From positions 186,001 to 250,000 of the forward strand of contig NZ_JAAGLY010000002.1 in NCBI RefSeq assembly GCF_010548375.1: a DNA stretch of 64,000 nucleotides. Reading direction: 5' to 3'. The notes beneath the pieces are model-generated. The model was not told the origin of the DNA and made no database searches. It saw only the letters and a program-made list of their open reading frames with translations. Every line of letters starts with the position of its first letter. The stretch's first letter is position 1. The stretch comes from Streptomyces sp. SID13726. GTDB lineage: Bacteria; Actinomycetota; Actinomycetes; Streptomycetales; Streptomycetaceae. Positions 54,736 to 62,413 of the stretch are shown in pieces. Made by a program: the position numbers and the translations under genes.

Positions 54736-55497
54736 CTACGCCGGTGCGACCATCCCCGCCGACAGATCGATGTCCGCCCCGCACAGGCCCGGCATCGCGA
54801 GCATCGCCACCAGGGCCCGCGCCACCTCGTCCTCCTCGACGAGCCGGCCGAGCGCGGCGCGGGACGCGAAGTCGCGTTCGGCCTCCTCGACCGTGCAGCC
54901 GGTCAGTTCGGCGGTGAGCCGGAAGTTGCGGTCCATGCGGGGGCCCCTGACCGGGCCCGGGGAAAGGGAGTTGACCGCGACTCCCCGCGGGCCGACCTCG
55001 CCGGCGAGCGTCCGGGTGAGACCGAGCAGCGCCATCTTGGAGGCGGTGTAGGGGGTGCGGTGCAGCAGCGGGCGCTTGCCGCTCACCGAGGCCACGTTGA
55101 CGACGTCTCCCCGGCCGGCGGCGATCATCCGCGGGAGGAAGGCACGGGACATCAGGTAGACGCCTCGGACGTTGACCGCGAACACGTCGTCCCACTCGTC
55201 GGGTTCGATGTCGACGAGAGGGCGCACCGGACCGGCGACACCCGCGTTGTTGACGAGCAACGACACGTCCTCGTCGGCGAGTTCGAGAGCGAGCCGCCGT
55301 ACGGAGTCGGGGTCGGAGACATCGCACACGGCCGTCCGGGCGTCGCAGCCCACCTGTTCCGCCGACTCCTTCAGGGCCTGTTCCCCGCGCCCGGTGAGGA
55401 TCACCCGGGCGCCCTCGGCGGCGAGGGCCAGGGCGAACGCGCGGCCCAGCGGCCCTCCCCCGCCGGTGACCAGTGCGGTACGGCCGGACAGGCTCAC
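54736..55497 (-). CDS. SDR family oxidoreductase of the catabolic cluster
   Basis: About 253 residues. TGGGGPLG at 11-18 binds the dinucleotide, NNAG is at 83-86, Ser 137, Tyr 150 and Lys 154 form the catalytic set. RGEQALKES after the second strand suggests NADP. It begins in GTGA overlap with the HisD-like gene (GTG at 55497; GTG at 55509 also possible) and is the last gene of the leftward operon, so it most likely handles an alcohol or ketone in the same pathway. Confidence 0.88.
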   Translation of the reverse strand: MSLSGRTALVTGGGGPLGRAFALALAAEGARVILTGRGEQALKESAEQVGCDARTAVCDVSDPDSVRRLALELADEDVSLLVNNAGVAGPVRPLVDIEPDEWDDVFAVNVRGVYLMSRAFLPRMIAAGRGDVVNVASVSGKRPLLHRTPYTASKMALLGLTRTLAGEVGPRGVAVNSLSPGPVRGPRMDRNFRLTAELTGCTVEEAERDFASRAALGRLVEEDEVARALVAMLAMPGLCGADIDLSAGMVAPA

Positions 55498-56795
55498 GCG
55501 GTGTTCCACGGCAGCTCGTCGCCGGCGGCCTTCGCTGCCCGTACGTCACCGGAGCGCGCGTGTCCCTCGAACAGTTCGACGCGGGACGCGCGTCCGCAGA
55601 GCCGGCCGAGCAGGGCCTGCGAGTCGGTGTCGGTGACCTCCTGGTAGGTGACCGTCCTGAGGTACTTCCCCACCCAGAGGCCGCCGGTGTAGCGGGCGGC
55701 ACCACGTGTGGGCAGCACATGGTTGGTGCCGATGACCTTGTCGCCGAAGGACACACAGGTGCCCTCGCCGAGGAAGAGGGCTCCGTACTGGGTCATCCTG
55801 TCGAGGGCGAGTCGCGGTTCGGCGGTCAGCACCTCCACGTGTTCGAAGGCGAACTCGTCGGCCAGCGCGTACAGCTCGTCGAGGGTGTCGACGACGTGCA
55901 CCTGACCGTGGTCGCGCCACGCGGGCTCGGCGTAGTCGCGGGTCGGCATGCCGGGCAGGATGCGTTCGACCTCGGCGATCGTCCTCTCGGCGACCTCGCG
56001 GGAGGTGGTGATGAGGACGGCCGGGGAGTCGGGGCCGTGCTCGGCCTGGGAGAGCAGGTCGACCGCGCAGACGAACGGGTCTGCGTGCTCGTCGGCGAGG
56101 ACGAGGATCTCGGTCGGTCCGGCGAAGAGGTCGATGCCGATCTCCCCGAACAACTGCCGCTTGGCTTCGGCGACATACGCGTTGCCCGGTCCGGCGATCA
56201 GGTTCACCGGCTCCATGCCGTCCGTGCCGACCGCCATCGCGGCGACCGCCTGGACCCCGCCGAGCAGCCAGATCTCGTCGGCGCCCGCGAGGTGCATGGC
56301 GGCGACGGTGGCGGCCGGGATCTCGCCGCGGATGGGCGGCGTACAGGCGACGACCCTCGGCACGCCCGCGACCTTGGCGGTGACGATGGTCATGTGGGCG
56401 GAGGCGGTGAGCGGATAGCGGCCGCCGGGGATGTACGCGCCGGCCGCCTGCACGGGGAGGTGCTTCTGACCGAGCCGTACGCCCGGCAGGGTCTCCACCT
56501 CAAACTCCCCCAGGGAGTCCAGCTGGTGACGGGCGAAGGCGCGGACCTGCTCCTGGACGAAGCGGATGTCGGCGATGACCTGTTCGGGCACCGAGGCGAC
56601 GATCCTCTCGACCTCCTCCTCGCCGAGCCGGAAGGATTCGGGGCTCCAGTCGTCGAACTTCTCGGAGTACGCGCGCACGGCCGCGTCGCCGCGTTCGCGG
56701 ATGTCGGCGATGACGCCGGCGACGGTCTCGCGCACCTGGCCGAGGGAGGCGGTGACCTCGGACCTGGGTACGGCGTGCTTCAGGATCTCTGCCAC
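55494..56795 (-). CDS. histidinol dehydrogenase paralogue (catabolic)
   Basis: A 433-residue HisD-family enzyme with all metal and catalytic residues: zinc ligands Gln 250, His 253, Asp 352 and His 412, catalytic Glu 318-His 319, and GPGNAYVAEAK for NAD. It therefore should oxidise an alcohol in two steps to a carboxylate with two NAD+. No other histidine gene is present, and its neighbours are a dioxygenase and hydrolases, so it is a recruited paralogue like the one acting on dihydroxypropane sulfonate, not the histidine-biosynthesis enzyme. Substrate unknown. Confidence 0.88.
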   Translation of the reverse strand: MAEILKHAVPRSEVTASLGQVRETVAGVIADIRERGDAAVRAYSEKFDDWSPESFRLGEEEVERIVASVPEQVIADIRFVQEQVRAFARHQLDSLGEFEVETLPGVRLGQKHLPVQAAGAYIPGGRYPLTASAHMTIVTAKVAGVPRVVACTPPIRGEIPAATVAAMHLAGADEIWLLGGVQAVAAMAVGTDGMEPVNLIAGPGNAYVAEAKRQLFGEIGIDLFAGPTEILVLADEHADPFVCAVDLLSQAEHGPDSPAVLITTSREVAERTIAEVERILPGMPTRDYAEPAWRDHGQVHVVDTLDELYALADEFAFEHVEVLTAEPRLALDRMTQYGALFLGEGTCVSFGDKVIGTNHVLPTRGAARYTGGLWVGKYLRTVTYQEVTDTDSQALLGRLCGRASRVELFEGHARSGDVRAAKAAGDELPWNTA

Positions 56796-56822
56796 AACTA
56801 CGGCCTTTCTACTCAGGGTTGC

Positions 56823-57758
56823 TCAGACGGGCGGCGCTTCGAAGAGCACGTCGGGGTCGTTGAACTGCTCCTTGGCGACCGACTCGCTCATCGGGTCGGC
56901 GGTGCCCCACTGGTCCTGGGTGATCGGCTCGTCCACGTCGTGGCGGCCCGGGTGCCACAGGTCCTCTTCGAGGACGGCGAGTTCGGTGGTGTACTCGACG
57001 GTGTTGCCGTGCGGGTCGTGGAAGTACGAGAAGGTGTTGTCGCCCGCGAGATGCCGTCCCGGCCCCCAGGTGAGCCGGGTCCCGGCCCGCAGCGCCCGCC
57101 CGGTGCCGCGCATGTACTCCTCGACCCCGCGCATCTCGAACGAGGCGTGGTGCAGGGAGACATGGGGCCCGCGCGCGATGGCGAAGGAGTGGTGCAGGGG
57201 GCTGCACCGCAGGAAGTACATGAGGTCGCCCATGTGTGTCGAGTACAGGGTGTCGGTGAGCCGGAAGCCCAGGTGCTCGACGTAGAAGTCCCGCAGGCTC
57301 TCCGGGTCCTGGGAGTTGATCACGCAGTGCGAGAGTCGCACGGGGACGGCCTCGCGCTCCTCGATCCTGCGGTGGGCGCGGGTGGCGACATCGGCGGAGA
57401 CCTCGACGACCCTGCCGTCGGGGTCGAAGAAGCGCAGCCCGTAGCCGCCGCCGGGCGTGTCCAACAGCCTTGGTTCGTGCACGAGTTGAATACCGGCGCG
57501 ACCGAGTCGTACGGCCAGCTCGTCGACGGCTGCCGGGGAGACGGCACCGAAGGCCACCAGGTCCATCCGCTTGCGCTCGTCCTTCCTGATCCGCACGATG
57601 TACTGCTCCGGGCTGCCCTCGGCGGCGAAGAAGGCCAGCCCGCTGTCGTTCGCGATCTCGGTCAGGCCCCAGGTGGTGCCGAAGAAGGCGCGCTGGCGCT
57701 CGAAGTCCGGTACGGCGAGGTCGACATGGCGCAGATGGGTGATGGGCTGGAAGCTCAT
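56823..57758 (-). CDS. extradiol ring-cleavage dioxygenase (VOC family)
   Basis: A 311-residue two-domain VOC protein. The C-terminal domain has the full extradiol set: iron ligands His 144 (LSHCVIN), His 204 (SLHHASF) and Glu 255 (NTVEYTTE), with His 190 and Tyr 245 where BphC-type enzymes have the acid-base pair. It should cleave a catechol or related diol ring beside the hydroxyls. It overlaps the FAH-family gene by four bases, and the HisD-like gene starts 27 bases after it, so all belong to one operon. Confidence 0.92.
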   Translation of the reverse strand: MSFQPITHLRHVDLAVPDFERQRAFFGTTWGLTEIANDSGLAFFAAEGSPEQYIVRIRKDERKRMDLVAFGAVSPAAVDELAVRLGRAGIQLVHEPRLLDTPGGGYGLRFFDPDGRVVEVSADVATRAHRRIEEREAVPVRLSHCVINSQDPESLRDFYVEHLGFRLTDTLYSTHMGDLMYFLRCSPLHHSFAIARGPHVSLHHASFEMRGVEEYMRGTGRALRAGTRLTWGPGRHLAGDNTFSYFHDPHGNTVEYTTELAVLEEDLWHPGRHDVDEPITQDQWGTADPMSESVAKEQFNDPDVLFEAPPV

Positions 57759-58729
57759 GAGTGGCTCCTGACGGTGTTGCGCTGGTGACCGAGGCCGGTG
57801 ATCCCGGCCTCGACGACGTCGCCGGGCTTCAGGAAGACACCCCAGTGCGCTCCGTTGCCGGCCGGGGAGCCGGTGAGCAGGAGGTCGCCGGGGCGCAGGG
57901 TGGTGGTCGTGGAGACGTACGCGATGAGCCGCGGGATGCCGAAGATCATGTCCTTGGTGGACTCGTCCTGGCGGACGACTCCGTTGTGGCGCAGGGTGAT
58001 CCGCAGGTCGTCCGGGTCCCCGACGAAGGCGGCCGGGACGAGGAAGGGGCCGGTCGGCAGGAAGGTGTCGGCGTTCTTGGCGGTGAACCAGTCGGTGCCG
58101 ATGGCCTTCAGGTCCGGCCGGTAGAGGCGGTCACGGGTCGTGAGGTCGTTGCAGATCGTGTAGGCCGCCACGTGGTCGAGGGCCTCCTCGACGGCGATGT
58201 TCCTGCCCGGCTTCCCGATGACGAGGGCGAGTTCGAGCTCCCAGTCGTGCTGTTCGCCGAGCTCCGGGAGCACGATGTCGTCGTAGGGGCCGCACATCGC
58301 GCGCGGCGAGCCGAGGAAGACGTACGGCACACCGCTGCGGATCCGCTCGTCCATCATCCGCTCGGCGTCGGCGCGGGCCTCCTCGGGGGTGGCGCCGTGC
58401 ACGCTCTCCTTCTCGGCTGCGACCAGATCGACCACGTGCTTGCGGTAGTTGGCGCCGCTCTGGAGGATCTGGCCCGGCTCGACCGGGATCAGCACGCGCA
58501 GGCCGGCCAGGTCGTGCCAGGTGCCCTCGACGGCCGGGACGGACTCGGCGAGCTCGTGGAGCCGGGGCAGCCAGGTGTCCCAGTCCTCGACGAGGGCACG
58601 CACGGACGTCACCCGGTCGGACAGGTCGAGCACACGGGCGCCGGTGACCAGGCCTGGGAAGGCGCCTGAGCCGGCGTCGAAGGTGCCGAGCGCGAAGGGC
58701 CCGGCGTGGGCAGGGAGTGGATCGGGCAC
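57755..58729 (-). CDS. fumarylacetoacetate hydrolase (FAH) family protein
   Basis: A 324-residue FAH-family enzyme. QSGANYRKHVVDL, DDIVLPELGEQHDWELELALVIGKPG with the metal-binding Glu and Asp residues, AYTICNDLTTRDR and GDLLLTGSPAGNG are visible. Such enzymes hydrolyse C-C bonds of acylpyruvates formed after ring cleavage, or decarboxylate or hydrate them. It is the first leftward gene, begins at GTG 58729 with GGAGAG ahead, and lies beside the dioxygenase gene whose product it may process. Confidence 0.9.
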   Translation of the reverse strand: MPDPLPAHAGPFALGTFDAGSGAFPGLVTGARVLDLSDRVTSVRALVEDWDTWLPRLHELAESVPAVEGTWHDLAGLRVLIPVEPGQILQSGANYRKHVVDLVAAEKESVHGATPEEARADAERMMDERIRSGVPYVFLGSPRAMCGPYDDIVLPELGEQHDWELELALVIGKPGRNIAVEEALDHVAAYTICNDLTTRDRLYRPDLKAIGTDWFTAKNADTFLPTGPFLVPAAFVGDPDDLRITLRHNGVVRQDESTKDMIFGIPRLIAYVSTTTTLRPGDLLLTGSPAGNGAHWGVFLKPGDVVEAGITGLGHQRNTVRSHS

Positions 58730-58748
58730 GGGCGGCTCTCCTCAAGGG

Positions 58749-58892
58749 GATGCGGGGCTCGCCCTCGACGCTAGGCATCCCGGCGGGGCGGCGGAAATGG
58801 CCGTTCGCGATGCCTGCCATCACCGTGCCGCACAGCCCCTGAACTGCGCCTGCATCGCCGTACGGGATGCATGGCGTCCCCCTTGCCGATGC
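58749..58892. promoter_or_regulatory. six GATGC/GCATC half-sites in the divergent promoter region
   Basis: GATGC or its reverse complement occurs at 58749, 58775, 58809, 58852, 58866 and 58888. The pair at 58852 and 58866 forms a 19-bp inverted repeat (GCATC, nine bases, GATGC). The last copy ends just before the rightward -35 element. No regulator gene is within the window part of the cluster. Confidence 0.5.
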
Positions 58893-58901
58893 CTCGATCC
58901 G

Positions 58902-58930
58902 TTGACCCCGCACGGGCCGCCGCCCAGGCT
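58902..58930 (+). promoter_or_regulatory. vegetative-type promoter of the rightward catabolic operon
   Basis: TTGACC at 58902-58907 and CAGGCT at 58925-58930 are exactly 17 bases apart, close to the actinomycete consensus, 41 bases before the first start codon at 58971. Confidence 0.6.
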
Positions 58931-58970
58931 CGGAGCCACCCCCGCCCCCGGAGAGAACGAGGAGAACGCC

Positions 58971-59276
58971 GTGGTGGTCGAGCATGCCCAGCTGACGGTC
59001 GAGGAGGGCCGGGAAGCGGCATTCGAGGAGGTCTTCGGCAAGGCGCGCAAGGTGCTCGCGGAGGCCGACGGGTTCCGCTGGGCCGAGCTGCTGCGCTGCG
59101 CGGAGCGGCCCTCGGTGTTCCTGCTGCTGGTCGGCTGGGAGTCGGTCGAGGCGCACACGGTCGGCTTCCGGGAGTCCGAGCGGTTCGCACGCTGGCGGGC
59201 CCTGGTCGGACCGTTCTTCGCCGAGCCGCCGGCCGTCGAGCACTACCACGAGCTCGGCGCACGCTTCTCCGGCTGA
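58971..59276 (+). CDS. antibiotic-biosynthesis-monooxygenase-like (ABM) small protein
   Basis: A 101-residue ferredoxin-like-fold protein of the ABM/quinol monooxygenase group: VVEHAQLTVEEGREAAFEEVFGKARKVLAEADGFRW and LLLVGWESVEAHTVGFRESERF. Family members oxygenate quinols without a cofactor, or act as accessory proteins. GAGGAGAACGCC precedes the GTG at 58971. It is the first gene of the rightward operon, followed after 35 bases by the flavin monooxygenase gene. Confidence 0.85.
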   Translation: MVVEHAQLTVEEGREAAFEEVFGKARKVLAEADGFRWAELLRCAERPSVFLLLVGWESVEAHTVGFRESERFARWRALVGPFFAEPPAVEHYHELGARFSG

Positions 59277-59311
59277 ACCCCGCTGTCTTTCTACGTTCGC
59301 AAGGATCGCCC

Positions 59312-60436
59312 ATGCCCGTTGAAAAGGTGCTCGTCGTCGGTGGCGGCATCACCGGAAGCGTGTTGTGCCTGGCGCTCGCCCAGCGCGGTGTCGAGGTGGA
59401 ACTCGTCGAGATCTCGCCCCAGTGGTTCGGTGTGGGCCACGGCATCACCCTCCAGGGCAACGCGCTCAAGGCGCTGCGCTCGGTGGGGGTGCTGGACCGG
59501 GTGCTGGCCCGGGCGGTGCCGTTCGACATCATGCGGCTGCGCCATGCCGACGGCGGTCTGATCGCCGAGCTGGAGACCCCGCACACCGGTGGCGCCGACC
59601 TGCCGTCCACGGCGGGCGCACTGCGCTCGGACCTCCTGAACGCGCTCTGCGACGCGGTGCGCGCACACGGTGTCACGGTCCGCCTCGGGCTGAGCGTCGA
59701 GCGCCTCACCCAGTCCCCCGGCCATGTCGACGTGGTCTTCACCGACGGCTCCACGGGCCGCTACGACCTGATGGTCGGCGCCGACGGCATCAACTCGGCG
59801 ATGCGCGCGCTCATCGGGATCACGGCGCGGCCCCGCCCGGTCGGCATGTCGATCTTCCGGGTGGTGGCCGACCGCCCCGCGGAGATGGACTGCGCGGAGG
59901 TGTACTACGGCGGCCCGCGCTTCAAGGCCGGCTACAGCCCGATCTCCCCCGACCAGTGCTACGCCTACCTCCTGGACGAGAACCTCGACACCTCCCTGAT
60001 CGGCCCGCGCTGCTCGCTGCCGCTGCTGCGTGAGCGGGGCGCCGGGTACGGGGGCACCTGGGGGAACATCGTCGCCTCGCTGCCCGACGACACGGCGGTC
60101 GACTACCGCTGGATCGAGTCCGTCCAGCTCGACGAGGTGTGGCACCGGGGCCGGGCCGTGGTCATCGGCGACGCGGCGCACGCCTGCCCGCCGCTGATCG
60201 CGCAGGGTGCGGCCATGTGCCTGGAGGACGCCGTGCTCCTCGCCGAACTGGTCTGCGGCGACGGTCCGTTGGACCGGTCCCTCGACCACTTCATGTCCCG
60301 TCGGCAGCCCCGCGTCCGGATGGTGCTGGAGAACTCCCTGCGCCTCGCCGAGTGGGAGATCCACCCCGGCACGCCCGGCGCCGACCCCGCCCGGATCATG
60401 TCGGAGACGCTCGCCTCGCTGACGGCGGCCGCGTGA
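59312..60436 (+). CDS. FAD-dependent aromatic monooxygenase (group A)
   Basis: A 374-residue flavoprotein with VVGGGITGSVLCLALA as the FAD Rossmann motif, MVGADGINS as the DG motif and VVIGDAAHACPP as the GD motif. The three occur in the order and spacing of p-hydroxybenzoate-hydroxylase-like enzymes, which hydroxylate aromatic rings with NAD(P)H and oxygen. Its last codons overlap the amidohydrolase start (GTGA), so it is translationally coupled. The ring substrate is not known. Confidence 0.92.
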   Translation: MPVEKVLVVGGGITGSVLCLALAQRGVEVELVEISPQWFGVGHGITLQGNALKALRSVGVLDRVLARAVPFDIMRLRHADGGLIAELETPHTGGADLPSTAGALRSDLLNALCDAVRAHGVTVRLGLSVERLTQSPGHVDVVFTDGSTGRYDLMVGADGINSAMRALIGITARPRPVGMSIFRVVADRPAEMDCAEVYYGGPRFKAGYSPISPDQCYAYLLDENLDTSLIGPRCSLPLLRERGAGYGGTWGNIVASLPDDTAVDYRWIESVQLDEVWHRGRAVVIGDAAHACPPLIAQGAAMCLEDAVLLAELVCGDGPLDRSLDHFMSRRQPRVRMVLENSLRLAEWEIHPGTPGADPARIMSETLASLTAAA

Positions 60437-61437
60437 GCACCCCGGTCGTCGACTTCCACGGCCATCTCGCCGTACCGGCCGCCGACGCGCTGGTCGCGGG
60501 CACACCGGGTCTCGCCGCCGAACTGGCGGCCGAGCAGCGCGCCCACTCACCGGAGTCACTGGCCGCCAACAGGGCCCAACTGCACAGGCTCGCCGACAAG
60601 TTGACGAGTGTCACCGAGCGCCTGGCCGACCTGGACGCGATGGGGGTCGACCTCCAGGTGGTCGGCCCGATGCCGATGCACCACTACTGGGCGGACGCGG
60701 ACCTCGCCGTACGCCTCACCCGCACGGTCAACCAGGCGGTGGCCGCGCACTGCGCCCGCGCTCCCGAGCGGCTGTACGGGCTGGGCACCGTCCCGCTCCA
60801 GCACCCGGACCTCGCGGTCGCCCTGCTGGACCGGGCGGTCACCGAACTCGGCCTGTACGGGATCAGCGTCTCGACGACCGTCGACGGGCGCGAGCTGGCC
60901 GACCCCGCGCACGACGAAGTCTGGGGCAGGGCCGAGGAGTTGGGCGCGGTCGTCTTCGTCCACCCCTGGGGCTGCTCGCTCGGCGGACGGCTCGCCGCCC
61001 GCTACCTGGGCAACACCGTGGGCCAGCCGGTCGAGACGACCGTCGCCCTGTCCCACCTCATCTTCACCGGGGTCCTCGACCGCTTCCCGCGCCTGAAGCT
61101 GGTCGTCGCGCACGGCGGTGGCTACCTGCCGACGTACGTCGGACGCTCCGACCACGCCTGGCGGGTGCGGGAGGACGCGCGGGGCTGTGCCGAGCCGCCC
61201 AGCGCCTATCTGCGGCGGATGTGGTTCGACTCGCTGGTGTACACACCGCGGGCCCTGCGCCATCTGGTCGAGGAGGTGGGCGCGGACCGGGTCGTACTGG
61301 GCACCGACCACCCCTTCGACATGGGTGTCGACGACCCGGTGGCCCGGCTGGACGCCGCCGGGCTGGCCCCGGCCGACCGTGCCGCCGTCGCCGGGGGCAA
61401 CGCCCTCGACCTGCTCCTGAAAGGACGTACCTCATGA
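60433..61437 (+). CDS. amidohydrolase, ACMSD-like decarboxylase group
   Basis: A 334-residue metal-dependent amidohydrolase of the amidohydrolase-2 family. DFHGHL near residue 7 has the HxH pair, VFVHPWG near 177 gives the third His, VVAHGGGYLP near 220 the fourth, and GTDHPFDMG the catalytic Asp. The family includes ACMSD and related decarboxylases and hydratases acting on ring-cleavage products, which fits its place here. It overlaps the previous gene (GTGA) and the next (ATGA). Confidence 0.9.
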   Translation: MSTPVVDFHGHLAVPAADALVAGTPGLAAELAAEQRAHSPESLAANRAQLHRLADKLTSVTERLADLDAMGVDLQVVGPMPMHHYWADADLAVRLTRTVNQAVAAHCARAPERLYGLGTVPLQHPDLAVALLDRAVTELGLYGISVSTTVDGRELADPAHDEVWGRAEELGAVVFVHPWGCSLGGRLAARYLGNTVGQPVETTVALSHLIFTGVLDRFPRLKLVVAHGGGYLPTYVGRSDHAWRVREDARGCAEPPSAYLRRMWFDSLVYTPRALRHLVEEVGADRVVLGTDHPFDMGVDDPVARLDAAGLAPADRAAVAGGNALDLLLKGRTS

Positions 61438-62402
61438 CCCTGGGTCCGATCGAGGAAGAGCTCGCCAAGGCCCGCTCCGCGTACCGCAATTGGGGTCGCT
61501 GGGGCGAGGACGACGTGCTGGGCACCCTCAACTTCATCGACGACGCGATCCGCGCGCACGCGGCCGGACTGGTCCGGCGGGGGCGGTCCTTCTCCCTCTC
61601 CCAGGAGTTCAACGAGTCGGGCCCGCAGCGCGGATTCCGCGGCCGGATCAACCCGGTGCACTACATGAAGGACACCGGTTCGGACGCGGCCGCCGGCACC
61701 CAGGGCTTCCCGCACGGCTTCGGCGGCGCGGACGACCATGTCGTGATGCCGTTGCAGGCCTCGACGCAGTGGGACGGGCTGGGCCACATCTACGACAACA
61801 AGCGGGCCTGGAACGGCCGTCCGTGCACGATCGTCAACGGCGACGGCGACTCCGTGACCGGCATCGAGCACATGCGGGACGCGTTCACGGGCCGAGGTGT
61901 CCTCCTCGACGTCGGCCGGGCGGTCGGCGACGAACACGGTGAACTCCCGGACGGCTTCCCCGTCCTGGAGGAACATCTGCGGGCCACCGTCGAGGCACAG
62001 GGCGCCACCTCGACCGTCCGCCGCGGCGACCTCGTCCTGCTGCGCACCGGACAGCTGGGCCGGGTACGGCGGTTGGGCGAGTGGGGCGGCTACGCGGCCG
62101 GGGACGCGCCCGGCCTGTCGTTCACCACGCTCGGCTGGCTGCACCGCACGGAGATCGCGGCGATCGCCTCCGACACCTGGGGGCTGGAGGTGCGCCCCTA
62201 CGAGTTCGCCGATCCGGCGATGTCCCCGCTGCACCAGATCGCGATCCCCAACATGGGCCTGCCGCTGGGTGAGATGTGGGACCTGGAGGCGCTCGCCGAG
62301 GACTGCGCGGCGGACGGTGTCTACGAGTTCCTGCTGGTGGCCGCGCCGCTGCCGGTGACCGGAGCGGTCGGCGCGCCCGTCAACCCGATCGCGGTGAAGT
62401 AG
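61434..62402 (+). CDS. cyclase family protein (kynurenine-formamidase-like)
   Basis: A 322-residue cyclase-family protein of the long bacterial type. STQWDGLGHIYDN carries the metal-binding residues in place of the HxGTHxDxPxH of short members, and RTGQLGRVRR, LGWLHRTEIAAIASDTWGLE and IPNMGLPLGEMWDLEALAEDC are typical. Such enzymes hydrolyse amides, lactones or ring-cleaved acids. It starts in ATGA overlap with the amidohydrolase gene. Confidence 0.88.
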   Translation: MTLGPIEEELAKARSAYRNWGRWGEDDVLGTLNFIDDAIRAHAAGLVRRGRSFSLSQEFNESGPQRGFRGRINPVHYMKDTGSDAAAGTQGFPHGFGGADDHVVMPLQASTQWDGLGHIYDNKRAWNGRPCTIVNGDGDSVTGIEHMRDAFTGRGVLLDVGRAVGDEHGELPDGFPVLEEHLRATVEAQGATSTVRRGDLVLLRTGQLGRVRRLGEWGGYAAGDAPGLSFTTLGWLHRTEIAAIASDTWGLEVRPYEFADPAMSPLHQIAIPNMGLPLGEMWDLEALAEDCAADGVYEFLLVAAPLPVTGAVGAPVNPIAVK

Positions 62403-62413
62403 TGGGGGACCAT

